64,000 nt of DNA from Flavonifractor sp. An92. Its GTDB lineage: Bacteria; Bacillota; Clostridia; Oscillospirales; Oscillospiraceae. Location of the stretch: NCBI RefSeq assembly GCF_002159175.1, contig NZ_NFGZ01000008.1, positions 62,001-126,000 of the forward strand, in the 5' to 3' direction. The notes beneath the pieces were generated by a model. That model ran no database searches. It saw only the letters and a program-made list of their open reading frames with translations, and was not told the origin of the DNA. Position 1 is the first letter of the stretch, and the number at the start of each line of letters is the position of its first letter. This document shows positions 42,786-50,551 of this stretch, piece after piece. Made by a program: the position numbers and the translations under genes.

Positions 42786-43799
42786 TTACATCTGGCTCTC
42801 CCGCCAGGCCCGCAGGCTCTCCACCTTCTTCATCAGGGCGTCGAACTTCTCGGGGGTGAGGGACTGCTGGCCGTCGCACTTGGCGTGGGCGGGGTCATTG
42901 TGGACCTCGATGATGAGGCCGTCGGCTCCGATGGCGGTGGCGGCCAGGGCCAGGGGCTCCACCATCCAGTACATGCCCGCGGCGTGGGAGGGGTCCACGA
43001 TGATGGGCAGGTGGCTCATCTGCTTCACGGCGGGGATGGCGGACAGGTCCAGGGTGTTGCGGGTGTAGGTCTCAAAGGTGCGCACGCCCCGCTCGCAGAG
43101 GATGACGTTCTCGTTACCGGCGGCCATAATATACTCGGCGGACATGATCCACTCCTCGTAGGTGTTGGCCAGGCCCCGCTTGAGGAGGATAGGCTTGCTC
43201 AGCTTGCCCACCTCTTTGAGGAGGTCGAAGTTCTGCATGTTCCGGGCGCCGATCTGCACCAGGTCCACCTTCTCCTCGAAGAGCTCGGCGTACCGGGGGG
43301 CCATGATCTCGCTGACCACGGGGAGACCGGTGGCCTTCTTGGCCTCCAGCAGCAGGTCCAGGCCGCTCTCGCCCATGCCCTGGAAGGAGTAGGGGGAGGT
43401 GCGGGGCTTGAAGGCGCCGCCCCGGAGCATCCGGGCGCCGGAGGCCTTCACGGCCTGGGCGATGCCGGTGACCTGCTCCGCGCTCTCCACCGAGCAGGGG
43501 CCGGCGATGACGTTGAAGTGTCCGCCGCCGATCTTCACGCCCTGCACGTCCACCACGGTGTCCTCGGGGTGGAATTTGCGGTTGGCCTTCTTGTAGGGCT
43601 CCTGCACCCGCATGACCCGCTCCACGTGGGGGTCAATGGTGATCTTGCCCATGTCCACGGCGGTGGTGTCGCCCACCAGGCCCAGGATGGTGCAGCCCAC
43701 ACCGTTGGTGACGCCCACTTCCAGGCCCATCTTCTGGAAGCGTTCGACCAGGCGATCGATGTCCTGCTTCTGCGTACCGGGTTTCATGACGACTACCAT
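42786..43799 (-). CDS. aroF: DAHP synthase, type I-beta, with N-terminal regulatory domain
   Basis: 337 residues. Residues 1-68 form the ferredoxin-like regulatory domain (KQDIDRLVERFQKMGLEVGV); residues about 85-337 the barrel with VIAGPCSVES, MLRGGAFKPRTSPYSFQG, LKRG and PIIVDPSHAAGM. It condenses PEP and erythrose-4-phosphate, the entry step, and the N-terminal domain suggests allosteric control by an aromatic amino acid. First structural gene of the aro operon, after a leader peptide and attenuator. ATG 43799 follows AAAGGAAG. Confidence 0.95.
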   Translation of the reverse strand: MVVVMKPGTQKQDIDRLVERFQKMGLEVGVTNGVGCTILGLVGDTTAVDMGKITIDPHVERVMRVQEPYKKANRKFHPEDTVVDVQGVKIGGGHFNVIAGPCSVESAEQVTGIAQAVKASGARMLRGGAFKPRTSPYSFQGMGESGLDLLLEAKKATGLPVVSEIMAPRYAELFEEKVDLVQIGARNMQNFDLLKEVGKLSKPILLKRGLANTYEEWIMSAEYIMAAGNENVILCERGVRTFETYTRNTLDLSAIPAVKQMSHLPIIVDPSHAAGMYWMVEPLALAATAIGADGLIIEVHNDPAHAKCDGQQSLTPEKFDALMKKVESLRAWRESQM

Positions 43800-43832
43800 A
43801 ATAATACAACTTCCTTTCTGATTCTGCACAGC

Positions 43833-43870
43833 AAAAAAGAGCGCTCACTGATGAAATCAATGAGCGCTCT
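43833..43870 (-). terminator. Attenuator terminator before the DAHP synthase gene
   Basis: Minus strand AGAGCGCTCA, 13-nt loop with an inner TGAT/ATCA pair, TGAGCGCTCT, then six T. It lies between the leader peptide stop and the start of the operon, so it is a conditional terminator rather than the end of a gene. Confidence 0.92.
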
Positions 43871-43930
43871 TCAGCATCGCGTCTGAATGAGGATCCACGG
43901 CTCCCGTCCACGCCGAACGGGACCGCCCAT

Positions 43931-44035
43931 TTATTCCACCCCTGTTTTTTCCATGTCAAAGAGGCCGGCGCCCATAAATCGAGCCCAGCCATAGGAAAAG
44001 ACAAAGGATGCAGTTGTGAGGGCAGTCAGCTTCAT
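43931..44035 (-). CDS. Predicted aromatic leader peptide of the aro operon
   Basis: 34 codons from ATG 44035 with GTGAGGA 6-7 nt upstream, stop at 43933-43931. The centre reads FVFSYGWARF, five aromatic residues (three Phe, one Tyr, one Trp) in ten codons, with a further Phe five codons on. It sits between the aro promoter and a strong terminator. By analogy with pheA/trp-type leaders, ribosome stalling on scarce charged aromatic tRNAs would favour read-through. The peptide itself would have no other function. Confidence 0.72.
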   Translation of the reverse strand: MKLTALTTASFVFSYGWARFMGAGLFDMEKTGVE

Positions 44036-44066
44036 GGATAAATCCTCACAGTAAATGGATAGACGT

Positions 44067-44095
44067 ATTATATACTCCGCCGGTGCAAATTGCAA
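44067..44095 (-). promoter_or_regulatory. Promoter of the aro operon
   Basis: Minus strand TTGCAA, 17-bp spacer, TATAAT, about 30 nt before the leader peptide start. Confidence 0.82.
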
Positions 44096-44117
44096 GGGTC
44101 AATTTGCACCGGCGGAG
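44075..44117. repeat. Perfect 18-bp-arm inverted repeat over the aro -35 region
   Basis: CTCCGCCGGTGCAAATTG, seven bases, then the exact complement. It covers the -35 and spacer of the aro promoter and lies just after the SLH gene stop. It may be the SLH terminator (no T-run), an operator, or both. Confidence 0.85.
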
Positions 44118-44126
44118 CGCGGGTCC

Positions 44127-46448
44127 TTAGGTACGGATGAGCAGGGTGGTGCGGAAGGTGAGGCCGTCATAGCTGCCGAACAGGAGGACGGTGTCCCCGG
44201 TCTCCAGGTCGGAGAGATACAGGCTGGAGCCGGTGGCGGAGCGCAGCTCGGCGCCGCTGGTGCTCACGGTCACGGCGTTGGTGACGCCGTTGGCGTCGGT
44301 GGTCTGAAGCAGGATCTCCTTGGCGCTGGTGTTCACATAGAGCACCGTGCCGGTGAGCTGGTTGGCCGACTGGGTATTCTTGTCCACCTCGATGGACAGG
44401 ATCTGGTCGCCGTCCACCACCATGGAGATCTTGTATCCGGGCTTCAGCGTGCTGATGGCCACGGCCTTGCCGTCCTGGGTGACGCTGACTCCCTCGGTGA
44501 CGAGGTAGGAGGCGGTGCCGCCGCCGGTGAGCTCCACGGTGATGGTGGTGCCCTTGGTGTCCATGGTGACGCTGCTGATGGTACCGGAGGCGTTGGCGCT
44601 CTGGGGCTCGGCCTCGATAACGCTGACCTCATTGTAGCGCACGGTGATCTCCACCTTGTCGCCGTTTTTCAGCCGGTCGATGGTGGTGCGGGAGCCGTCC
44701 CGGTAGATCTCGGGGGGATCGCTCAGGTCCAGCTCATAGTTGACGCTGCTGCCGTCGTCCCGGGTGACGGCGAGCACCGTGGGGATGCCGTAGGTGATGG
44801 AAGAGATGGTGCCGCTGTCGGTGGTGGAGCCGGGGTAGGCGTCGATGGACACCACCTCGGTGCCGGTGAGGCGCAGGGTGACAAAGCTGCCGTTCTCCAG
44901 CTTGGTGAGGGTGGTGGTCTTGCCGTTATAGCGGATGTCGCACTTGCTGGCGATGGTGTAGGTCACGCTCTTGCTGCTGTCCAGGGGGGTGACGGTGATC
45001 TTGCTGGGGCTCTGGGCATAGCTGACCCCCTTGATGGAGGCCTGGACATACTGCAGGGAGGTGTCCACGTTGAGGGAGGACACCTGGTCCTGGTTGTCGT
45101 TGGAGATGCGCAGGCTCACATAGTCCCCCACATGGCTGGACAGGAGCTTGCCCGTGGCGCTGTTCACCGTGACGGCGGTGGAGGAGGAGATCTCATAGCG
45201 GGTCTTGACGCCGCTCATGTCGCTGACCTGGATGGTGCCCGTGCCGGAGCTGGACACATCCACCGAGGTCAGCAGGCCCACCTCTTCCCGGGTGCCGCCG
45301 GTGAGCTCCACCGAGGCCAGATGGCCCAGGCCGTCCACCTGGCACACCGCGGCGGTGTAGCCGGCGTTCTCCTCCAGCAGCTCCATGCCGCCGGAGCGGC
45401 CGCCCACCTTCACCTGGGTGAAGCGGTCCACCCGGTAGGAGCGGCTCTGGCCGCCGGAGACCACGGTGAGCACATCATTGGTCAGGCTGGCCACGCTGCC
45501 GCTGAAGCCCTCCACCGAGCCGCTGACCCGCACCTCGGCGGCGGTGCCCTTGCTGTTGAAGTTCACCCGGGCGTACTCGCCGGGCTTGAGGGCGCTGCCG
45601 GTGGTGCGCATGTTGCTCTCATAGATGGCCACGCCGGAGGGGAGGGTGGTGCTCTGGTTGCCGTCAAAGGCGGTGGTCAGCACCAGCTGGGTGCTGCCGC
45701 CGTTGAGCACGTTCACCGAGGCGATGGTGCCGCCCACCCAGTCGTAGGTGGTGTAGTTGGCCAGCTCCACCGTGATGCCCTGCTCATCCATGAAGTCCAT
45801 GGCCCGGCGGAGCAGCGAGGTCATGGAGGCACGGTTCAGGGGGTCCTTGGGGTTGAAGCGGTTGAACTCGTCTCCCTTCAGGATGCCGTAGGAGTTCAGA
45901 AGGTACACATAGGGCTGCATCTCCTTGGAAATGCTGTCCTTATCCGCGAAGGTCAGGTTGTAAGTCGTCAGGCTCTCCGCCACAGGGGCCAGCTGCATGG
46001 CCCGGGCCAGATACAGGGCCACATCCTCCCGGGGGATGGCGCTGAGCAGGCCGTTGTTCCGGCTCAGCTCGGAGAGCTCCTCCGGCGTGATGATGCCCAT
46101 CTCCAGGCACATGGACAGGTCCGGGGCCGCCCAGGAGTACATATCCTCGCCGATGATGCCCTTCAGCACGTCGGCCCAGTCCTCCACGATGGCGTTCTTG
46201 GTGTTGGTGTCCACGGTGGCCACCCGGGCGCAGAACAGGAGGGCCTCCACCGCGCTCATATTGGCGTCCGGCTTGAAGCTGCCGTCGTCGTAGCCCTTCA
46301 CCAGGCCCAGTCCGGCCAGATATTCCACATCCTGCTGGGCCCAGTGTCCCTGCAGGTCCTTGAAGGTCGCCGCCGAGACCGGTGCGGTCAGCAGCGTCAG
46401 CGTCGTGGTCAGGGCCAGCGCCGCGGCCAGCAGTCGTTTTCCTTTCAT
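44127..46448 (-). CDS. SLH-domain surface protein
   Basis: 773 residues. Signal peptide 1-26 (KGKRLLAAALALTTTLTLLT, cleavage near SAA). Three S-layer-homology modules at about 27-70 (FKDLQGHWAQQDVEYLAGLG), 95-165 (divergent) and 170-235 (GILKGDEFNRFNPKDPLNRA) should bind pyruvylated cell-wall polymer. The remaining 530 residues are beta-rich, Ser/Thr/Val-rich repeats of about 85-90 residues, each with a turn like LKxGDxV followed by VxxIE. Likely an extracellular structural or envelope protein; no enzyme motif seen. ATG 46448 follows GGAGGTGCGACT. Confidence 0.9.
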   Translation of the reverse strand: MKGKRLLAAALALTTTLTLLTAPVSAATFKDLQGHWAQQDVEYLAGLGLVKGYDDGSFKPDANMSAVEALLFCARVATVDTNTKNAIVEDWADVLKGIIGEDMYSWAAPDLSMCLEMGIITPEELSELSRNNGLLSAIPREDVALYLARAMQLAPVAESLTTYNLTFADKDSISKEMQPYVYLLNSYGILKGDEFNRFNPKDPLNRASMTSLLRRAMDFMDEQGITVELANYTTYDWVGGTIASVNVLNGGSTQLVLTTAFDGNQSTTLPSGVAIYESNMRTTGSALKPGEYARVNFNSKGTAAEVRVSGSVEGFSGSVASLTNDVLTVVSGGQSRSYRVDRFTQVKVGGRSGGMELLEENAGYTAAVCQVDGLGHLASVELTGGTREEVGLLTSVDVSSSGTGTIQVSDMSGVKTRYEISSSTAVTVNSATGKLLSSHVGDYVSLRISNDNQDQVSSLNVDTSLQYVQASIKGVSYAQSPSKITVTPLDSSKSVTYTIASKCDIRYNGKTTTLTKLENGSFVTLRLTGTEVVSIDAYPGSTTDSGTISSITYGIPTVLAVTRDDGSSVNYELDLSDPPEIYRDGSRTTIDRLKNGDKVEITVRYNEVSVIEAEPQSANASGTISSVTMDTKGTTITVELTGGGTASYLVTEGVSVTQDGKAVAISTLKPGYKISMVVDGDQILSIEVDKNTQSANQLTGTVLYVNTSAKEILLQTTDANGVTNAVTVSTSGAELRSATGSSLYLSDLETGDTVLLFGSYDGLTFRTTLLIRT

Positions 46449-46484
46449 AGTCGCACCTCCGGTTTCGCATGAAATCTTACTCCG

Positions 46485-46513
46485 ATTATAGCCGCTCCCC
46501 CCGGAAAATGCAA
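46485..46513 (-). promoter_or_regulatory. Promoter of the SLH gene
   Basis: Minus strand TTGCAT, 17-bp spacer, TATAAT, 37 nt before the start codon. Confidence 0.8.
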
Positions 46514-46559
46514 CCGCCCAGGGCCATTTTGGCCGCCCGACCGTCCGCCAAGTTTCTCC

Positions 46560-46588
46560 TTGCCCCCTCCGTTTCGACATGATAAAAT
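46560..46588 (+). promoter_or_regulatory. Predicted promoter of the GGDEF/EAL gene
   Basis: TTGCCC, 17-bp spacer, TAAAAT, 68 nt before the start codon; divergent from the SLH promoter. Confidence 0.65.
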
Positions 46589-46656
46589 GAATTTCGTACC
46601 ATAGCTGTCCCATAAGCCCCACGCCATTCCGGCCATTTCCATTACCGGAGGCTGAT

Positions 46657-48888
46657 ATGAAGCGTTTTTTGCCTTTCCACTTCAATTGGACCTGGGCCTT
46701 TCTGGCTCTGTTCACCCTGCTGTGCCTGGTCCTCAGCAGCTTCACCGCGGTGCGGCTGCGCGCTCTGCTGCGCTCGGACGCGGAGGCCAGTCTGGTCTCG
46801 GCTGCCGCCAACAATGTCCACCGGGTGGACCTGCAATTGCAGCAGGGGCTCTCGGATCTTCAACTCACCGCCTCGGTCTGCGCCGCCATGCCGGACGACC
46901 AGGACCGTCTGGACCATCTGACCACGCTGGTGGAACAGAGCGGTGTGGACGCCCTGGGTCTGTTCACCGGCGAGGGGGAGGTCTTTCTCACCGACGGCAA
47001 CCGGAGCATGCTCACCGGCGCGCTGCTGCGGGCCAGCCAGGAGGGCGTGCCCACCATTCGCTTTTCCAACACGCTCTCCCCGGACGGGGAAAATGACCTG
47101 ATCTACCTGGTCCCCTTCTCCTCCCAGCCGGGCGGCGTGCTCTGCCGCGTCCGGGCCTCCCTCCCCCTCCAGATCCCCGAGCCCTTCCCCGGTTTCCAGA
47201 ACGCCCCGGTGGTGGTGGACCCGGACGGAACCGTGCTGGCCCAGGAGGGAGAGGTGCTCTTCTCCCCCGACCTCTTTACCGCACTGAAGCTCCAGTACGG
47301 CGCCGACCCCCTGGAACTGGAGGAAATGGCCGACACCATGGCCTCCGGCGGAAAGGGCGCCCTCCGGTTCCGGATGGACGGGCGGAGCATGGCTCTGGCC
47401 TACGCCCCCCTCAGCGTTGACAACTGGTATCTGGTCACGGTGATGGATGTGGAGTCCAACCAGGCCCCGCTGTATAAGGCCCTCTGGATCACCATTCTGG
47501 GCGACATCATCCTTCTGGCAGCCTTCCTCTTCCTCTTCCTCCACGCCCGCCGCAGCCAGCAGCAAAGCATGGTGCTCCTGGAGAAGGCCGCCTATGTAGA
47601 CCCGGTCACCGGCGGCCACAACCAGACCCGCTTCCTTATCCTGGCCCAGGAGGCGCTGGACGCCCAGCCCCCCGGCACCTACGCCCTGGTGTCCTGTGAC
47701 ATCCAGGCCTTCTCCCTGGTCAACCGCTCCTTCGGCAAGGCGGCGGGCAACCAGGTGCTCTACCACCTGAACACCTGCCTGCGCCAGAAACTCCGCTCCG
47801 ACGAGCTGGTGGGCCGGGTGGCCCAGGACCAGTTCATCCTGCTCCTGCGGCAGGACCAGGAGGCGGCCATGCGCACCCGCCTGTCCGGCATGGCCAGCGT
47901 CTTCAACGCCTACAACGACACCCTTGCCAACCCCTACTATCTGCCCTTGACCATGGGGGTGTGCCGCTGCGACCCCCAGGACCCGGCCACCCTGTCTGAG
48001 CTGTGCGACCGGGCCAATCTGGCCCGGAAGCGGGCCAAGGGCTTGCCCGAGACCCAGCTCTGCTCCTGCGCCTTCTACCTTCCCTCAGACCAACAGCGCC
48101 TGCTGATGGACCAGAGCATCTACAACCGCATGAACACCGCTCTGGAACAGGGGGACTTCAAGGTCTACCTCCAGCCCAAGGTGTCCCTGAGCACCTGGCA
48201 GGTGGTGGGGGCCGAGGCGCTGGTGCGCTGGTTCGACCCGGAGCAGGGCTTTGTGGAGCCCGACGTGTTCATCCCGGTGCTGGAGCGCAACGGCTTCATC
48301 ACCCGTCTGGACGCCTACATGTTTGAGCAGAGCTGCATCCTGCTGCGCCGCTGGCTGGACCTGGGGCTGGAGCCGGTGCCCATCTCGGTGAATTTCTCCC
48401 GGGCTAACCTGGGCCACAACGCCCTGCCCCAGTATCGCCTGCTCCAGCAGCGGTGGAAGGTCCCGCCGGAGCTGCTGGAATTCGAGTTCACCGAGACGCT
48501 GGTGGGCGAAAATCCTGCCTACTTCGCGGAATTGGTGGCCCAGATCCACTGTGCGGGCTTCCGCTGCTCCATGGACGACTTCGGCAGCAGTTACTCCTCC
48601 CTCCACATGCTCCAGCAGGTACCGGTGGACGTGCTGAAGCTGGACAAATCCCTTTTTGACGGCCTGCGGGACGACGCCCGCCGGGAGCGGACCCGCACGG
48701 TGGTGCAGTCGGTGCTGGAGATGGCCCACCGCCTGGGGATCACCACCGTGGCCGAGGGCATCTCCGACCAGGTGCAGCTCTCCGCGCTGGAGGGCCTGCC
48801 CTGCGACATGGTCCAGGGCTACTACTTCTCCCGGCCCCTGCCGGCGGACGATTTCCAGCAGTCCTTCCTCCGGAAAAAAGAGGAATAA
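46657..48888 (+). CDS. Membrane protein with degenerate GGDEF and intact EAL domain
   Basis: 743 residues. A membrane helix at about 12-33, an extracytoplasmic sensor-like region to about 275, a second helix (ALWITILGDIILLAAFLFLF), a GGDEF-like domain (about 310-460) whose signature is replaced by RVAQDQF, and an EAL domain (about 485-735). EAL residues are intact: EAL at 520-522, NFSR, EFTET, DDFGSSYSSL, LKLDKSLF, AEGIS, QGYYFSRPLP. Expected activity is c-di-GMP hydrolysis with the GGDEF domain only regulatory. It suggests c-di-GMP signalling in the organism; divergent from a surface-protein gene. Confidence 0.92.
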   Translation: MKRFLPFHFNWTWAFLALFTLLCLVLSSFTAVRLRALLRSDAEASLVSAAANNVHRVDLQLQQGLSDLQLTASVCAAMPDDQDRLDHLTTLVEQSGVDALGLFTGEGEVFLTDGNRSMLTGALLRASQEGVPTIRFSNTLSPDGENDLIYLVPFSSQPGGVLCRVRASLPLQIPEPFPGFQNAPVVVDPDGTVLAQEGEVLFSPDLFTALKLQYGADPLELEEMADTMASGGKGALRFRMDGRSMALAYAPLSVDNWYLVTVMDVESNQAPLYKALWITILGDIILLAAFLFLFLHARRSQQQSMVLLEKAAYVDPVTGGHNQTRFLILAQEALDAQPPGTYALVSCDIQAFSLVNRSFGKAAGNQVLYHLNTCLRQKLRSDELVGRVAQDQFILLLRQDQEAAMRTRLSGMASVFNAYNDTLANPYYLPLTMGVCRCDPQDPATLSELCDRANLARKRAKGLPETQLCSCAFYLPSDQQRLLMDQSIYNRMNTALEQGDFKVYLQPKVSLSTWQVVGAEALVRWFDPEQGFVEPDVFIPVLERNGFITRLDAYMFEQSCILLRRWLDLGLEPVPISVNFSRANLGHNALPQYRLLQQRWKVPPELLEFEFTETLVGENPAYFAELVAQIHCAGFRCSMDDFGSSYSSLHMLQQVPVDVLKLDKSLFDGLRDDARRERTRTVVQSVLEMAHRLGITTVAEGISDQVQLSALEGLPCDMVQGYYFSRPLPADDFQQSFLRKKEE

Positions 48889-48917
48889 AAAAGAGCGGGT
48901 CTCCCCGCTCTTTTTTT
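48889..48917. terminator. Bidirectional terminator
   Basis: AAAAAGAGCGGG, TCTC loop, CCGCTCTTTTTTT between the convergent EAL and HAD genes; the T-run overlaps the HAD stop codon. Confidence 0.9.
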
Positions 48918-49716
48918 ACGCCAGAAAATGCCGGATGGCCTTGGCCACGCCGTCGCGCTCGTTGGTGTCGGTGACATACCTGCCCAGAGCCTGAATCTCC
49001 GGCGCGGCGTTGCCCATGACCACCGGCATGCCCGCCACGGCCAGCATCCCCCGGTCGTTGTCGCTGTCGCCGATGCACAGGACCTCCTCCATGGGCACCC
49101 CCAGCCGCCGGGCCAGGGCGGCGAGGGCGGTCCCCTTGTCCACCCCCCGGCGGAGGATCTCCAGGTTGTCGGGGCCGGAGCAGGTGATGTACACATCCTC
49201 CCAGGCCTCCACCACCCGGCGCAGCGGGGGCAGCTCCTCCGGTTTCCCCAGGGCAAAAATTTTATCCACACTCATCCCGTGCTCCCGCAGATAATCGGGC
49301 AGATCGGGGACCAGGATGCGCTGCTCGTGGAAGGCCGGACAGGGGTAGTGGCGGAACACCGCCTCACAGCGCTCGTTGACCACCAGGCGGTCCCCCGCGA
49401 AGGCCAGCAGCCCCAGATCCTCCTCCTGCAGCCGCGCCAGGATGCCCAGGGCGTCGTCGTCCGCCATGGCCCAGTGCTCCAGCAGGCGCTTCTCCCCCAG
49501 GTCGGCCAGCCCCGCCCCGCCCAGACACACGATGGGGGCGTCACAGCCCGCCTCCGCCGCGATGTCGGCGGCCTCCTGCCAGGACCGGCCGGTGGCCAGC
49601 ACCACCGTGGCCCCCGCCGCCCGAGCCTCCCGGATGGCGGCGCGGTTTTCGGCGCTGACCCGGCCGCTGCGGTCGATGGTGGTGCCGTCAATGTCCAGCG
49701 CGATGAGTCGATACAT
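48916..49716 (-). CDS. Cof-type HAD-IIB phosphatase
   Basis: 266 residues. Motif I LIALDIDGTTIDRSGRV, motif II VVLATGRSWQEA, a C2 cap (about 85-185), motif III Lys in VDKGTAL, motif IV EVLCIGDSDNDRGMLAVAGM. The family hydrolyses sugar phosphates, pyridoxal phosphate or FMN-like substrates; the specific one is unknown. AAAAGGAGC precedes the ATG. Confidence 0.92.
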   Translation of the reverse strand: MYRLIALDIDGTTIDRSGRVSAENRAAIREARAAGATVVLATGRSWQEAADIAAEAGCDAPIVCLGGAGLADLGEKRLLEHWAMADDDALGILARLQEEDLGLLAFAGDRLVVNERCEAVFRHYPCPAFHEQRILVPDLPDYLREHGMSVDKIFALGKPEELPPLRRVVEAWEDVYITCSGPDNLEILRRGVDKGTALAALARRLGVPMEEVLCIGDSDNDRGMLAVAGMPVVMGNAAPEIQALGRYVTDTNERDGVAKAIRHFLA

Positions 49717-49748
49717 GTTTTTTGCTCCTTTTCCCCAAAATCAGCAAA

Positions 49749-49777
49749 ATTATAGAGGAAAAGGTTGTCCGCTTCAA
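49749..49777 (-). promoter_or_regulatory. Predicted promoter of the Cof-type phosphatase
   Basis: Minus strand TTGAAG, 17-bp spacer, TATAAT, about 32 nt before the start. Confidence 0.7.
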
Positions 49778-49803
49778 GTTCCTTTCTGCACAAAAAAGCG
49801 CTG

Positions 49804-49850
49804 CCCCGCCCTGCCTTTCCCGACAGAGCAGAGGGAGCGGGGATTTTTTT
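49804..49850 (+). terminator. Terminator-like hairpin with no gene before it
   Basis: CCCCGC..GCGGGG with inner CTGC/GCAG pairing, then ATTTTTTT, on the plus strand between the divergent phosphatase gene and the tRNA-Gly promoter. No coding frame or clear plus-strand promoter precedes it. Confidence 0.5.
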
Positions 49851-49860
49851 GGATTTTCCC

Positions 49861-49889
49861 TTGACAAGTCCCCCCTTGTCGGCTATAAT
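49861..49889 (+). promoter_or_regulatory. Consensus promoter of tRNA-Gly
   Basis: TTGACA, 17-bp spacer, TATAAT: a perfect sigma-A consensus, as expected for a stable RNA. Confidence 0.92.
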
Positions 49890-49903
49890 AACACCTGTCG
49901 TTC

Positions 49904-49979
49904 GCAGGTGTAGCTCATCTGGTAGAGCGCCACCTTGCCAAGGTGGAGGTAGCGAGTTCGAGCCTCGTCACCTGCTCCA
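49904..49979 (+). tRNA. tRNA-Gly (anticodon GCC)
   Basis: 76 nt with encoded CCA. Acceptor GCAGGTG/CACCTGC, D stem GCTC/GAGC with the usual GG in the loop, anticodon stem CCACC/GGTGG with loop TTGCCAA, T loop TTCGAGC. Fully canonical. Confidence 0.97.
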
Positions 49980-49980
49980 A

Positions 49981-50008
49981 ATCCCTCTCCTTTCGGAGAG
50001 GGATTTTT
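49981..50008 (+). terminator. Intrinsic terminator after tRNA-Gly
   Basis: ATCCCTCTCC, TTTC, GGAGAGGGAT and five T. Confidence 0.93.
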
Positions 50009-50067
50009 CTTTATCTATACTCCCGCCGGGCGCCTGTGCCCCGCGGGTATCTGAGGAGGTCATCTGT

Positions 50068-50508
50068 ATGGTAACACTGGCACAGCGCATTGAGGCCCTG
50101 CGCACCGAGGCCAACCTGAGCCGCCCCGCCCTGGCCGCCGCCCTGGGCTTCCCCAAGGGCTCCATCGAGAAATTCGAGACCGGCCGCCAGACCCCGTCCA
50201 AGGAGCAGCAGGAGAAGCTGGCCGCCCACTTCGGCGTGTCCCTCTTCTATCTGCGGGGCGAGAGCAGCGACCGCACCCGCCAGGACGACTGGATGAGCGC
50301 CGTGGGCTCTCCCGACGAGGAGCCGGTCTTTGTGCCCACCCCCGCCCCCAAGCCCGCCAAGCAGCCCAAGCACACGGAGCCCCAGGGCCCCATGCTGGAC
50401 GCCCTGCTGGCCAGCAAGCCGGTGCAGGACCTGCTGCGGCAGATCGTGCTGGACACCCTCCGCTCCCCCGAGGGGCAGGAGCTCATCCGCAAGGCGCTGA
50501 AAAAGTAA
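50068..50508 (+). CDS. HTH (Xre-family) transcriptional regulator
   Basis: 146 residues. Residues 5-62 are a lambda-repressor-like helix-turn-helix (LSRPALAAALGFPKGSIEKF, then ETGRQTPSKEQQEKLAAHFG). A Pro/Lys-rich linker (about 85-110) leads to a C-terminal helical segment (LDALLASKPVQDLLRQIVLD). No ligand domain. Target unknown; it stands alone between a tRNA and a terminator. GAGGAGGTCATCTGT precedes the ATG. Confidence 0.9.
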   Translation: MVTLAQRIEALRTEANLSRPALAAALGFPKGSIEKFETGRQTPSKEQQEKLAAHFGVSLFYLRGESSDRTRQDDWMSAVGSPDEEPVFVPTPAPKPAKQPKHTEPQGPMLDALLASKPVQDLLRQIVLDTLRSPEGQELIRKALKK

Positions 50509-50511
50509 CAG

Positions 50512-50550
50512 ACGGCCCGGGCAGTCTTTGCGGACTGCCCGGGCCGTTTT
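50512..50550 (+). terminator. Intrinsic terminator after the HTH gene
   Basis: ACGGCCCGGGCAGTC, six-base loop, GACTGCCCGGGCCGT, four T. Also lies at the end of the convergent esterase gene. Confidence 0.9.
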
Positions 50551-50551
50551 G

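Noticed and set aside
43833-44035. T-box leader upstream of the aro operon
   Set aside because: A GGGGTGGAA stretch hints at it, but the conserved T-box bulge sequence followed by ACCGCG and the upstream specifier stem are not present. A leader peptide with aromatic codons explains the region better.
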